A stretch of DNA of 64,000 bases from Stutzerimonas stutzeri. GTDB lineage: Bacteria; Pseudomonadota; Gammaproteobacteria; Pseudomonadales; Pseudomonadaceae. A program made the translations under genes and the position numbers. Where the stretch lies: the NCBI RefSeq assembly GCF_000590475.1, contig NZ_CP007441.1, positions 3,726,660 through 3,790,659 of the forward strand. Direction: 5' to 3'. Shown piece by piece: positions 53,658-60,652 of this stretch (positions are counted from its first letter, which is position 1; each line of letters opens with the position of its first letter). The notes below the pieces were generated by a model, which was given only the letters and a program-made list of their open reading frames with translations, was not told the DNA's origin and ran no database searches.

Positions 53658-54221
53658 ATGGAAGCTGAGCAAATAATCAAACTTATTGAAATATTGGCAT
53701 GGCCGATAACAGTGCTAGCCATTGCCTCTGCATTAAGACCCCCGATTCTAAAGCTAATTGCACGAATTAACGCTGTTGAAGCAGGAGGAGTCAGAGCTGA
53801 GTTTGGCGCCGAGCTAATAGAGGCGCGCCTAATAACTGAAGAAAGCGAATTTATAAATGAGCCAAATACTTTAGACTCCAAAGGAATCCAACTACAGCGT
53901 CTAGCTGAACTTTCACCTAATGGCGCAGTTGTAGATGCCTGGCGTGAAGTTGAGCTTGCAACAATATCCGCAGCACTGCATAGCGGTTTAGCCGTTAGAG
54001 GGGCCAAAGGTCGAGTATCTGGGAACGCAGCAGTTAGAGAAATGCAAACGCAAGGGATAATAAGCCAATCCACCTACGAGCTTTATGCAAAGCTTAAAGA
54101 CCTCAGAAACAAAGCTGCGCATAGCTCAGAAATAATCGAAAGTTCCGATGCAAAAGAATATTCTTTAGCCGCACTGGAATTGGCCTCTAAATTTAGAGAA
54201 ATACACAGCAAACCTAACTAG
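53658..54221 (+). CDS. Cassette 9 gene, HEPN-type motif protein with N-terminal membrane segment
   Basis: A 187-residue protein. A hydrophobic N-terminal helix (IEILAWPITVLAIASALRPPIL) is followed by a cytoplasmic helical domain ending in LRNKAAHSSEIIESSDAKEYSLAALELASKF. R150-x4-H155 (RNKAAH) is the HEPN ribonuclease-type motif in the expected helix context. HEPN proteins are frequent in toxin-antitoxin and phage-defence systems; no antitoxin is evident here. Functional assignment is inference. Confidence 0.75.
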   Translation: MEAEQIIKLIEILAWPITVLAIASALRPPILKLIARINAVEAGGVRAEFGAELIEARLITEESEFINEPNTLDSKGIQLQRLAELSPNGAVVDAWREVELATISAALHSGLAVRGAKGRVSGNAAVREMQTQGIISQSTYELYAKLKDLRNKAAHSSEIIESSDAKEYSLAALELASKFREIHSKPN

Positions 54222-54287
54222 CGGTTCAAATCGTTCGCTTCGCTCACTAGGACGGGCTAAAGCCCGCCCCTTAACCAAACGTTAGCG
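54212..54287 (+). repeat. attC9
   Basis: 76 bp; cores ACCTAAC and GTTAGCG, matching the cassette-9 start. Confidence 0.9.
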
Positions 54288-54295
54288 GTATTCAA

Positions 54296-54754
54296 ATGAC
54301 ATCTACGCTAGCCGTACTTATTTCGATAGTCACAGGACTTGTAGGCGCCCTGATAGGGCATTATTTATCTGAGCGAAAAAGCCGCAATGATGAGCTGGCA
54401 AACTTGAGATTGGAGTCATACAAAGACTTTATTAATGCGACATCTGTTTTGTTCTCGGCACGGCGTTCCGGTCGCACTCAAGATGAAATTGGAGAGCTCG
54501 GTGCGCTGAACGACGCAAAAACCAGAATTTGTATTTGCGCCAGTCCAGAGGTTGTTGAGTGCCTAGAGAAATTCTGGCTTCAAGGCGGCACGCTAGAAAA
54601 AGAACAGGAAATTTTAGCGTTCACACGCCTGTGCAGAGCAATGCGTGAAAGCTTAGGCCGCGAGAAACTACCATTTGAAATTAAGCTGTCAGATATTTTG
54701 TTTAGGCTTGAACCTTCAACATATTCATTCAAAGCATCGCGTGAAAACCGCTAA
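54296..54754 (+). CDS. Cassette 10 gene, single-pass membrane protein
   Basis: A 152-residue protein: one N-terminal membrane helix (LAVLISIVTGLVGALIGHYL) then a helical cytoplasmic domain (RKSRNDELANLRLESYKDFINATSVLF...). This architecture is common among uncharacterised integron and phage-related proteins. The stop codon is in the attC core. Confidence 0.75.
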   Translation: MTSTLAVLISIVTGLVGALIGHYLSERKSRNDELANLRLESYKDFINATSVLFSARRSGRTQDEIGELGALNDAKTRICICASPEVVECLEKFWLQGGTLEKEQEILAFTRLCRAMRESLGREKLPFEIKLSDILFRLEPSTYSFKASRENR

Positions 54755-54824
54755 CAAATGGTCCAAGTCGTTCGCTTCGCTCACTGGGACCGGCTAAAGC
54801 CGACCCCTTAACCAAACGTTAGAT
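54749..54824 (+). repeat. attC10
   Basis: 76 bp; cores CGCTAAC and GTTAGAT, matching the cassette-10 start. Confidence 0.9.
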
Positions 54825-54829
54825 ACCTT

Positions 54830-55492
54830 ATGAACGCTTACCAACACTTTCAACACAGCGTTTCTGCAGCTCAAGAGCTGACAGATATGTACAAAGAACT
54901 GCGAGGTCACCGCCAGCTTGGTCAAAGAGGGAGGCTGACTCCACAAAACGAAGACTTATTATGGCTGCCACGCTCAGCTGTAGTCACCTCACTTTCGGCT
55001 TTAGACGCGTACGTCCATGCCGTATTAAAAGAACAAATCCCCCAAGCGCTACGCATGGATTCTATTCCACCGTCTCTATGTGACGCGATGGCCAGTATTA
55101 TCCCCATAAAGAGTGGAGCAAACTTCAGAGAGGCAATCCCGATAATATCGGCAGCTAATATTTACCTAGAGCTATCTGAGAGGCTGAATGAAAAGACACT
55201 TTCATTTTTATCCTATCAAGCTCCTGAAAAAATAATTGCAGGGTACGATCTAATTGGTCATCAAAATGTTTTTGAATCCGTGTCTCAAATATGGTCTGGG
55301 CCTAACACTAGTGCTTCAGATCTAAAGCGTATTCTTGCTAACTATGTAAAACGCAGAAATCAAATAGCCCACGAAGGCGATAGAGAGGCCAATGGAGCAA
55401 TTCGTCATATGCAGCCTGCATATGCTAACAAGTGCTCTGAGTTCATTGAAAACTTGGTATCCAAGCTGAACCGAGTCGTCTACGGTATCTAA
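54830..55492 (+). CDS. Cassette 11 gene, RiboL-PSP-HEPN-like protein
   Basis: A 220-residue all-helical protein. The C-terminal block LKRILANYVKRRNQIAHEGDRE holds R176-x4-H181 (RNQIAH), the catalytic-type HEPN motif, and the N-terminal LPRSAVVTSLSALDAYVHAVL helix pair is typical of the RiboL-PSP-HEPN family. Such proteins are candidate ribonucleases in defence or stress systems. It starts 11 bp into the cassette and stops in the attC core. Confidence 0.8.
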   Translation: MNAYQHFQHSVSAAQELTDMYKELRGHRQLGQRGRLTPQNEDLLWLPRSAVVTSLSALDAYVHAVLKEQIPQALRMDSIPPSLCDAMASIIPIKSGANFREAIPIISAANIYLELSERLNEKTLSFLSYQAPEKIIAGYDLIGHQNVFESVSQIWSGPNTSASDLKRILANYVKRRNQIAHEGDREANGAIRHMQPAYANKCSEFIENLVSKLNRVVYGI

Positions 55493-55563
55493 CAATGCGC
55501 TCAAATCGTTCGCTTCGCTCACTGGGACGGGCTAAAGCCCGCCCCTTAGCTTAATCGTTAGGC
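55487..55563 (+). repeat. attC11
   Basis: 77 bp; cores ATCTAAC and GTTAGGC, matching the cassette-11 start; TTAATC subtype. Confidence 0.9.
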
Positions 55564-55576
55564 CAAAGGGAGTGGT

Positions 55577-56086
55577 ATGAAAGATTTACTTTCGCAAATC
55601 CAAGCAGCAGTGAACGGACATGCGTACTATCTCGCGCTATATGCCAGCCTCACGATCCCTGATATCTGCGGCGCAATGGAGTCAGATGACGGCCAGGCTA
55701 ATAAGGCAAAGTACATTGCATGGTTTGATAAATACGTTGCCCCAAAGTATTTCGCTTGTGGTCGGGCAACCCTGACCGGCGAAGCATGCTATTTCTATCG
55801 GTGTGCGGTTTTACATCAGGGCCGAGCACAACATCCAAAGCTTGGGTTCCGCCGTATTCTGTTCGTCGAGCCTGGGCAAACCTCCAATGTTTTCCATAAC
55901 AATGTGCTCAATGATGCCCTGAACATTGATGCAGCTATTTTCTGTGGAGATATATTGGCTGGCGCAACAGATTGGCTGCAGGCCGTAGAAAGCTCGGATA
56001 ATTACAAGAAGAATTTCCCGCTTTTTATGCAGCGATATCCTGCCGGGCTTCCTCCGTATATCGTGGGGGTTCCCGTAATTAGCTAA
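55577..56086 (+). CDS. Cassette 12 gene, conserved hypothetical
   Basis: A 169-residue soluble protein (YYLALYASLTIPDICGAMESDDGQANKAKYIAWFDKYV; CYFYRCAVLHQGRAQHP; FHNNVLNDALNIDAAIFCGDIL). I believe this is a recurring uncharacterised family, but know no function. Conserved-looking RxxxxHQG in the middle hints at a helical HEPN-like fold, without proof. AGGGAG precedes the ATG. Confidence 0.75.
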   Translation: MKDLLSQIQAAVNGHAYYLALYASLTIPDICGAMESDDGQANKAKYIAWFDKYVAPKYFACGRATLTGEACYFYRCAVLHQGRAQHPKLGFRRILFVEPGQTSNVFHNNVLNDALNIDAAIFCGDILAGATDWLQAVESSDNYKKNFPLFMQRYPAGLPPYIVGVPVIS

Positions 56087-56089
56087 GCA

Positions 56090-56166
56090 GCCTAACAAGT
56101 GGTTCAAGCCGTTCGCTTCGCTCACTCGGGACCGGCTAAAGCCGGCCCCTTAACCAAACGTTAGGC
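56090..56166 (+). repeat. attC12
   Basis: 77 bp; cores GCCTAAC and GTTAGGC, matching the cassette-12 start. Confidence 0.9.
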
Positions 56167-56470
56167 GTCATTTCTTTTAAGGCTCGTGCATACATGGAAG
56201 TTTGTTTCTCCGCCGCCCGTTTCTCTTTCAATACGCATCCGTCGCAGTGCCCGCTAGCGCGTCGTTTTTGCGCGCTTTGGCTCCGACTCTGGCCACCAGA
56301 AGCATGCAGCGGTGTGAATCAGTCAGCACGTACTGGTTTGAACGTTCGAATCCACTCAGCCATTTGCGGTATCAGCCAGCGAGGCCCGCTATGCTCCGCT
56401 GCCTAACAAGCGGTTCAAGCCGCTCACTCCGTTCGCTGGGACGGGCTAAAGCCCGCCCCTTAACCAAACG
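56161..56470 (+). repeat. Cassette 13, exact second copy of cassette 8
   Basis: 310 bp, same sequence and length as 53326-53635 including its attC. Identity over the whole unit means a recent copy, by capture of a second molecule or by segmental duplication. No convincing gene. Confidence 0.85.
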
Positions 56471-56476
56471 TTAGGT
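56401..56476 (+). repeat. attC13
   Basis: 76 bp; cores GCCTAAC and GTTAGGT; the same as attC8. Confidence 0.9.
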
Positions 56477-56481
56477 GCCCT

Positions 56482-56814
56482 ATGAGCATTCTTGTTGAAA
56501 ATGGCCACGGCGAGAATTCCGATGAGATTGTTAAAGAGATCATTGGAATGGGGCTCTTCCCGCACGAATGTTGTGAAAACGAGATACCGTTAGGCGTGTG
56601 CATTTATAATGCTGATCTTCACTTTTTCGTAATTAGCGGTGAATTGGAGATTGAGGCTGATGGGTTTCCAATTTCTGCGCACTCTGGGGCTTATGTTCAT
56701 ATATCAGCTGGAACGGCGCATCAGCTAATACCCTATGAAAACGCTCGCATTTATGTCGGTGGGTATACTAAACATAAAGCTGCGTCCATGAGCGCTTACG
56801 TATCGGATGCCTAA
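56482..56814 (+). CDS. Cassette 14 gene, cupin-domain protein
   Basis: A 110-residue single cupin domain: VCIYNADLHFFVISGELEIEADGFPISAHSGAYVHISAGTAHQLIPYENARIYVGG covers both cupin motifs, with His residues (H53-type and H80-type positions) able to bind a metal. Substrate unknown. The gene ends 43 bp before the attC, unlike most cassettes, and the cassette's start and attC cores do not match. Confidence 0.8.
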   Translation: MSILVENGHGENSDEIVKEIIGMGLFPHECCENEIPLGVCIYNADLHFFVISGELEIEADGFPISAHSGAYVHISAGTAHQLIPYENARIYVGGYTKHKAASMSAYVSDA

Positions 56815-56856
56815 TGCAAAATCTTGATCTGAACTAAAACCGCTTGTCTGTTAGCG

Positions 56857-56932
56857 GTCTAACTAGCGGTTCAAGTCGTTCGCTTCGCTCACTGGGACGG
56901 GCTAAAGCCCGCCCCTTTACCAAACGTTAGGT
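56857..56932 (+). repeat. attC14
   Basis: 76 bp; cores GTCTAAC and GTTAGGT. The left core differs at two positions from the complement expected from the cassette-14 start (ACCTAAC), suggesting a chimeric cassette. GCCTAAT at 56808-56814 may be the remnant of the original core. Confidence 0.85.
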
Positions 56933-56937
56933 AACGC

Positions 56938-57225
56938 ATGGACACCATAGTTATCGACTGCCAAAAGGTCGGCGATGAAGAGGGTTTCTGGCAGCTCTAC
57001 CTCGAAACAGTGCGCCCTGAAGGCGCGGTTTTCTTTGGTAGAAATATGGCTGCTTTCTGGGATGCAATCTCGGCAGGTGGGCCAGGTTGGCCTGGCGATG
57101 TGGAGTTGCTTTTTATCCACGCCGAGGCTCTTACCTCTATAGAAGATGGTAATTTCCTTCGTCGTCTACAAGAAATACAGGAACAGTCACCACAAGTACG
57201 AGTAGCACTGAGTGACGTCACCTAA
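56938..57225 (+). CDS. Cassette 15 gene, barstar-family protein
   Basis: A 95-residue barstar-like protein: TIVIDCQKVGDEEGFWQLYLETVRPEGAVFFGRNMAAFWDAISAGGPGWPGDVELLFIHA matches the barnase-inhibitor fold, including the GRN-AFWDAI helix. Barstars neutralise barnase-type ribonucleases; no such RNase gene is adjacent, so it may be an orphan immunity protein. Stop codon in the attC core. Confidence 0.87.
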   Translation: MDTIVIDCQKVGDEEGFWQLYLETVRPEGAVFFGRNMAAFWDAISAGGPGWPGDVELLFIHAEALTSIEDGNFLRRLQEIQEQSPQVRVALSDVT

Positions 57226-57295
57226 CAATGCGCTCAAAGCGCTCACTTCGTTCGCTGGGACGGCGTTCCGCCGCCCCTTAGCTTAATCGTTAGAG
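57220..57295 (+). repeat. attC15
   Basis: 76 bp; cores ACCTAAC and GTTAGAG, matching the cassette-15 start; TTAATC subtype with a CGGCGTTCCGCCG stem. Confidence 0.9.
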
Positions 57296-57300
57296 CGCTT

Positions 57301-57525
57301 ATGTGGAAAATCGCGAGTGATAAACAACTAGCTTCGTATTTTGAGGGCGCGAACATCTGGCGCACGCGCTGGAAAAATTTATCTGAGGTGGTGAGCGTGC
57401 CGTCGCATGATGGCAGGGTTGTCGAGCTCCAGATATGGTCTGCTGAGATTGGGCAAAGAGATAAATTGTTCGCGGCTTCAGAGGTATCAAATGGAGTGTG
57501 GGTGTTTGCTTTGCCCCCGCTCTAA
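57301..57525 (+). CDS. Cassette 16 gene, hypothetical
   Basis: A 74-residue soluble protein (WKIASDKQLASYFEGANIWRTRWKNLSEVVSVPSHDGRVVELQIW...). No recognised family. It starts 11 bp into the cassette and its stop lies in the attC core, which supports it as the real gene. Confidence 0.68.
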   Translation: MWKIASDKQLASYFEGANIWRTRWKNLSEVVSVPSHDGRVVELQIWSAEIGQRDKLFAASEVSNGVWVFALPPL

Positions 57526-57595
57526 CAAGTGGTTCAAGCCGTTCGCTGCGCTCACTGGGACGGGCTAAAGCCCGCCCCTTAACCAAACGTTAGAA
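57520..57595 (+). repeat. attC16
   Basis: 76 bp; cores CTCTAAC and GTTAGAA, matching the cassette-16 start. Confidence 0.9.
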
Positions 57596-57973
57596 GCGGC
57601 TGCAAATTTGGCGGTTTAAATATGCAAGGAAGCATCCAATATGTTCAGGCCACAAAATCGCAATATCGAAGCCTGTCTTTTCCTTTTGCAAAACGGGCTG
57701 AGTTCTATCCGTTTCGGCACGCAAAATGACTGACTGTCGTTCTCTTTTTGCTAGGCACTCACGGCCCTTCATCGGCACAAAAGGCTTGGCCCGCAAGGCT
57801 TTGCCATGCCGGCAAACGTTTGCATGCTCGTTGCCCACCATTTCGGTTCGGCTTGAGGTAAAGTCAGCGTCGCCTGTAAATTTGATGTCCGACTTGCCAC
57901 CGCGTCTAACTATAAGTTCAAGTCGTTCGCTTCGCTCACTAGGACGGGCTAAAGCCCGCCCCTTAACTTAACG
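57590..57973 (+). other. Cassette 17, no convincing gene
   Basis: 384 bp. The plus strand offers only a 35-codon frame at 57632. The minus strand has an 83-codon frame (57841 down to 57590) with ordinary composition but no recognised family or clear ribosome site; if real it would be a reversed cassette gene. The start core GTTAGAA and the attC core GTCTAAC do not match exactly. Confidence 0.6.
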
Positions 57974-57979
57974 TTAGAC
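57904..57979 (+). repeat. attC17
   Basis: 76 bp; cores GTCTAAC and GTTAGAC. One mismatch to the cassette-17 start, but the left core is the complement of the next cassette's start. Confidence 0.88.
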
Positions 57980-57996
57980 AAAAACGGAGTAATTCC

Positions 57997-58248
57997 GTGA
58001 TTACACTCTGGGCAGTACTGGGAACTATGGCGGCAGGCTGGCTTCTAGCCACAACCGTCCGAGGAGCTGATGGTAAAGCGCTCTATTTTGTCGCGGGGAT
58101 TACCGGGTATCCCATAGCTTGTGTAGGGCTTGGCTTATTACTGGGTATAAGCGGAGTAAAAATTATGGCTTTCGGCTTCATCGCTCTCGTAGGTATGGCT
58201 ATATATGTAATGCTTCGTCCAGATGATTCAAGCGCAACCGAAGGCTGA
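57997..58248 (+). CDS. Cassette 18 gene, small membrane protein
   Basis: An 83-residue protein (GTG start, GGAG at 57986-57989) with three membrane helices (LWAVLGTMAAGWLLATTV, ALYFVAGITGYPIACVGLGLLLG, IMAFGFIALVGMAIYVML). No family recognised. Confidence 0.72.
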   Translation: MITLWAVLGTMAAGWLLATTVRGADGKALYFVAGITGYPIACVGLGLLLGISGVKIMAFGFIALVGMAIYVMLRPDDSSATEG

Positions 58249-58252
58249 ATGC

Positions 58253-58328
58253 GTCTAACAAGCCGCTGGAATCGCTCACTCCGTTCGCTTGGACCGGCTA
58301 AGCCGGCCCCTTATCTTAATCGTTAGGC
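58253..58328 (+). repeat. attC18
   Basis: 76 bp; cores GTCTAAC and GTTAGGC, matching the cassette-18 start; TTAATC subtype. Confidence 0.9.
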
Positions 58329-58331
58329 AAA

Positions 58332-58756
58332 ATGGCTCGAACAACAAAATCGCATTAGCGCGCGAGCAGTTAGAGGACGGAATCGGCCTGTTTCTGAGTG
58401 GCCGATATATCTCTGCACTCACACTACTTGGTGCCTCCGAAGAAATTCTCTCTAGAATCATTCAAGAACAAACAGGCACTCATCCCCTAGAAAATTTATG
58501 GCAATGGGCAAATCGAACAAGAACACGCTTGGGGCACCCACATATATCAAAGCAGGAAATATTTAAGTCATGGAATGCGGGTCGAAATACTGTTAAACAT
58601 CACAACCTAGGCGAACCACAAAACTTGAACCATGATCGGTTTGGCGAGGCGTTCATGATGATTCAACGTGCAACTAGCTGCGCAGATCATTTAAAACTCA
58701 AGTATGTAGGTAAAAAATTATATAAGGCGTGGCTCGTCGAAAAAGGCTTTCCGTAA
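58332..58756 (+). pseudogene. Cassette 19 gene, HEPN-like protein with a frameshift near the start
   Basis: From about 58343 an open frame encodes NNKIALAREQLEDGIGLFL, ISALTLLGASEEILSRIIQ and SWNAGRNTVKHHNLGEP: an all-helical protein with an Rx4H motif (RNTVKH), typical of a HEPN family. This frame has no start codon inside the cassette. The only ATG (58332) is in another frame (MARTTKSH then stop); one extra base in the AACAACAAAA run would join them as MART-NNKIAL. It is either a recent frameshift, a -1 ribosomal shift, or a sequencing error. Confidence 0.7.
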
Positions 58757-58777
58757 CCGTGTTCGACTTTAGTGAAT

Positions 58778-58852
58778 GCCTAACAAGTGGTTCAAATCGT
58801 TCGCTTCGCTCACTGGGACGGGCTAAAGCCCGCCCTTAACCAAACGTTAGGT
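58778..58852 (+). repeat. attC19
   Basis: 75 bp; cores GCCTAAC and GTTAGGT, matching the cassette-19 start. Confidence 0.9.
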
Positions 58853-58856
58853 TCGT

Positions 58857-59228
58857 ATGAGCACACGCTTTAGCAAAGCAGGGGCAGCGCTATCCCTGGT
58901 CTATGCCGTAATTACTGTCGGTTGCATTATTGCTTCACTCGTCATCCAGGGCGATGCGAAAGGACGCTTTGTGATTTTACAGCTTCCTATCGCCTTTCAA
59001 ATCGGTCCGTTTCAAGCTCTAGGGTTGGGGGAATTTTTGGCGTCACTCGGATGGGTTGCCTCGTACTTAATTTTTGGCATTCCAACCATATTCGGTTTGT
59101 ATTTCGCTGGCAGTACGATGGGTCGGCTCTTTAGTTCGTATCGCTACCTAACAAACGGTTCAAGCCCGCCCCTTAACCAAACGTTAGGGAATATCCGAAA
59201 GGAATCAGACCATGTATCTAACCCTTAG
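58857..59228 (+). CDS. Cassette 20 gene, membrane protein reading through a deleted attC
   Basis: A 123-residue frame. Residues 1-97 form a three-helix membrane protein (AALSLVYAVITVGCIIASLVI, LGEFLASLGWVASYLIFGIPTIFGLYFAG). The last ~26 residues are encoded by the shortened attC20 and the first bases of cassette 21. With an intact attC the frame would have ended at the right core, so the C-terminus is abnormal. Confidence 0.68.
   Translation: MSTRFSKAGAALSLVYAVITVGCIIASLVIQGDAKGRFVILQLPIAFQIGPFQALGLGEFLASLGWVASYLIFGIPTIFGLYFAGSTMGRLFSSYRYLTNGSSPPLNQTLGNIRKESDHVSNP
59146..59189 (+). repeat. attC20, internally deleted
   Basis: Only 44 bp. Both outer cores (ACCTAAC, GTTAGGG) and arms remain, but about 32 bp of the centre are missing between TTCAAG and CCCGCC. 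The intact sites have AAG at both ends of the lost segment, so the deletion probably used this 3-bp repeat. The site should fold poorly for IntI. Confidence 0.88.
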
Positions 59229-59472
59229 AATTATTAGAGCAGTCATCGGTATAGTTGCCGCATTTCAATTTTTTGGCACTGCACGCTTTATAAGAACAGA
59301 CCTTATTGAATCCCATATCAACTCTGACAGTCTAATTCTGCTTGTCCTACGATTAATAATTCTCGCAGTTTCTGTCGGAGCATTTCTTGGCCTGCGCAAG
59401 TTTATAAACCACTTGCACACCAATAAACTCAACACACCACACCCAGCACTTAATACACCATGGGCGCTGTAA
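59212..59472 (+). CDS. Cassette 21 gene, small membrane protein
   Basis: An 86-residue protein with two membrane helices (IIRAVIGIVAAFQFFGTA and LILLVLRLIILAVSVGAFLGL) and a hydrophilic C-terminus. GGAAT-type weak ribosome site. No family recognised. Confidence 0.68.
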   Translation: MYLTLRIIRAVIGIVAAFQFFGTARFIRTDLIESHINSDSLILLVLRLIILAVSVGAFLGLRKFINHLHTNKLNTPHPALNTPWAL

Positions 59473-59473
59473 C

Positions 59474-59550
59474 CCCTAACAAGTGGTTCAAGTCGTTCGC
59501 TTCGCTCACTCGGGACCGGCTAAAGCCGGCCCCTTAACCAAACGTTAGGT
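59474..59550 (+). repeat. attC21
   Basis: 77 bp; cores CCCTAAC and GTTAGGT, matching the cassette-21 start. Confidence 0.9.
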
Positions 59551-59556
59551 TCCAGC

Positions 59557-59832
59557 ATGACATGGATGTCTAAATACACTTTGGCAGTGATTCCCCCAGC
59601 TCTCCTTTTCATCGTCTGGAAGCTAGGAGTTTTTTCCGATCATTACTTCAACTGCCAAGGAAATATTAAAAATCTCGCCCCATGCTCAGCTGGTGGCGTT
59701 GACCTACTACCATGGCTAGCCTTCAGCATGTTCTGGAGCCCGATCCTATTTTGGTTGTCGTTACCTATCTCTGCCTATTTCTTAATAGATATCGGGGCAA
59801 AACACATCGGCTCAAAACGGGGCGTGCAATGA
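59557..59832 (+). CDS. Cassette 22 gene, small membrane protein
   Basis: A 91-residue protein with two or three membrane helices (YTLAVIPPALLFIVWKLGV, LLPWLAFSMFWSPILFWLSLPISAYFLI) flanking an external loop with two Cys (FNCQGN...APCSAGG) that may form a disulfide. No family recognised. Confidence 0.7.
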   Translation: MTWMSKYTLAVIPPALLFIVWKLGVFSDHYFNCQGNIKNLAPCSAGGVDLLPWLAFSMFWSPILFWLSLPISAYFLIDIGAKHIGSKRGVQ

Positions 59833-59833
59833 A

Positions 59834-59909
59834 ACCTAACAATGCGCTCAAAGCGCTCACTTCGTTCGCCGGGACGGCGTTCCGCCGCCCCTTAGCTTAA
59901 TCGTTAGCC
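59834..59909 (+). repeat. attC22
   Basis: 76 bp; cores ACCTAAC and GTTAGCC, matching the cassette-22 start; TTAATC subtype. Confidence 0.9.
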
Positions 59910-59914
59910 AACAC

Positions 59915-60253
59915 ATGACACTAGAGCGTTCTAGGCAGTTAATAAATGACGGGATTGATCGAGGCAATCCAATGGGTAGCCTCATTCATGTTCTCGAATC
60001 AGCTATTGAGCTCGTGTCGCTCCCGGACAACGATTTCTGTTGGTCATACTGGGAGAGCAGAGAAGAAGCAAAGCAAGAGATGCTTTCACTAATAGCCTCA
60101 ATAAAAACCGGCGTTTTACCTGAAAAAGTAAAAATATCAGTGCTGTTTGCTCCAACTGGCCCGTTGCAAGAGGTTAGCATGAGCAGTGGCTGGGCTGACG
60201 CATACCTAAAAGTTGCGGATAAATACGATGAAATTGAAAGTATTCTGTGGTGA
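59915..60253 (+). CDS. Cassette 23 gene, hypothetical soluble protein
   Basis: A 112-residue acidic helical protein (LERSRQLINDGIDRGNPMGSLIHVLESAIELV ... WSYWESREEAKQEMLSLIASIKTG ... WADAYLKVADKYDEIE). No recognised family or membrane segment. Starts 11 bp into the cassette. Confidence 0.75.
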   Translation: MTLERSRQLINDGIDRGNPMGSLIHVLESAIELVSLPDNDFCWSYWESREEAKQEMLSLIASIKTGVLPEKVKISVLFAPTGPLQEVSMSSGWADAYLKVADKYDEIESILW

Positions 60254-60255
60254 GC

Positions 60256-60332
60256 GGCTAACAAGGCGCTCAAATCGTTCGCTTCGCTCACTGGGACAGG
60301 CTAAAGCCTGCCCCTTAGCTTAATCGTTATGA
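60256..60332 (+). repeat. attC23
   Basis: 77 bp; cores GGCTAAC and GTTATGA, matching the cassette-23 start; TTAATC subtype. Confidence 0.9.
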
Positions 60333-60348
60333 ATCAAGGTAGATATCA

Positions 60349-60651
60349 GTGAAAAACCACATCGCTCTAGGGCTAGCTATATTGCTTTCTGGATGCGCGC
60401 AGATGTTCCCAGCTCGACATGTCGAACTGGCACCTGGCAAATACAAATTAGAAGCCTCTGGAAACATGCTTGCATCCGTGCCCTCTCTGCTTGAGAAGAT
60501 TGATTCAAAGGCGGAGGAGCTATGCGGCACCGGAAAGTTTTCCTATAAGGATGATGGTGATTTTTCAACGCCGCGCTCTCCTGCATATATCAACGGTGTG
60601 GATATTGGCGCATCGTATCAAGTTGTCACAAGGGAGGTTGTGTGCCATTGA
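60349..60651 (+). CDS. Cassette 24 gene, small lipoprotein
   Basis: A 100-residue protein (GTG start) with a lipoprotein signal: IALGLAILLSGC, lipid Cys at 16. The mature domain (GKYKLEASGNMLASVPSLLEKIDSKAEELCGTGKFSYKD...YQVVTREVVCH) has two further Cys. It resembles small outer-membrane-anchored lipoproteins; function unknown. Confidence 0.75.
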   Translation: MKNHIALGLAILLSGCAQMFPARHVELAPGKYKLEASGNMLASVPSLLEKIDSKAEELCGTGKFSYKDDGDFSTPRSPAYINGVDIGASYQVVTREVVCH

Positions 60652-60652
60652 A

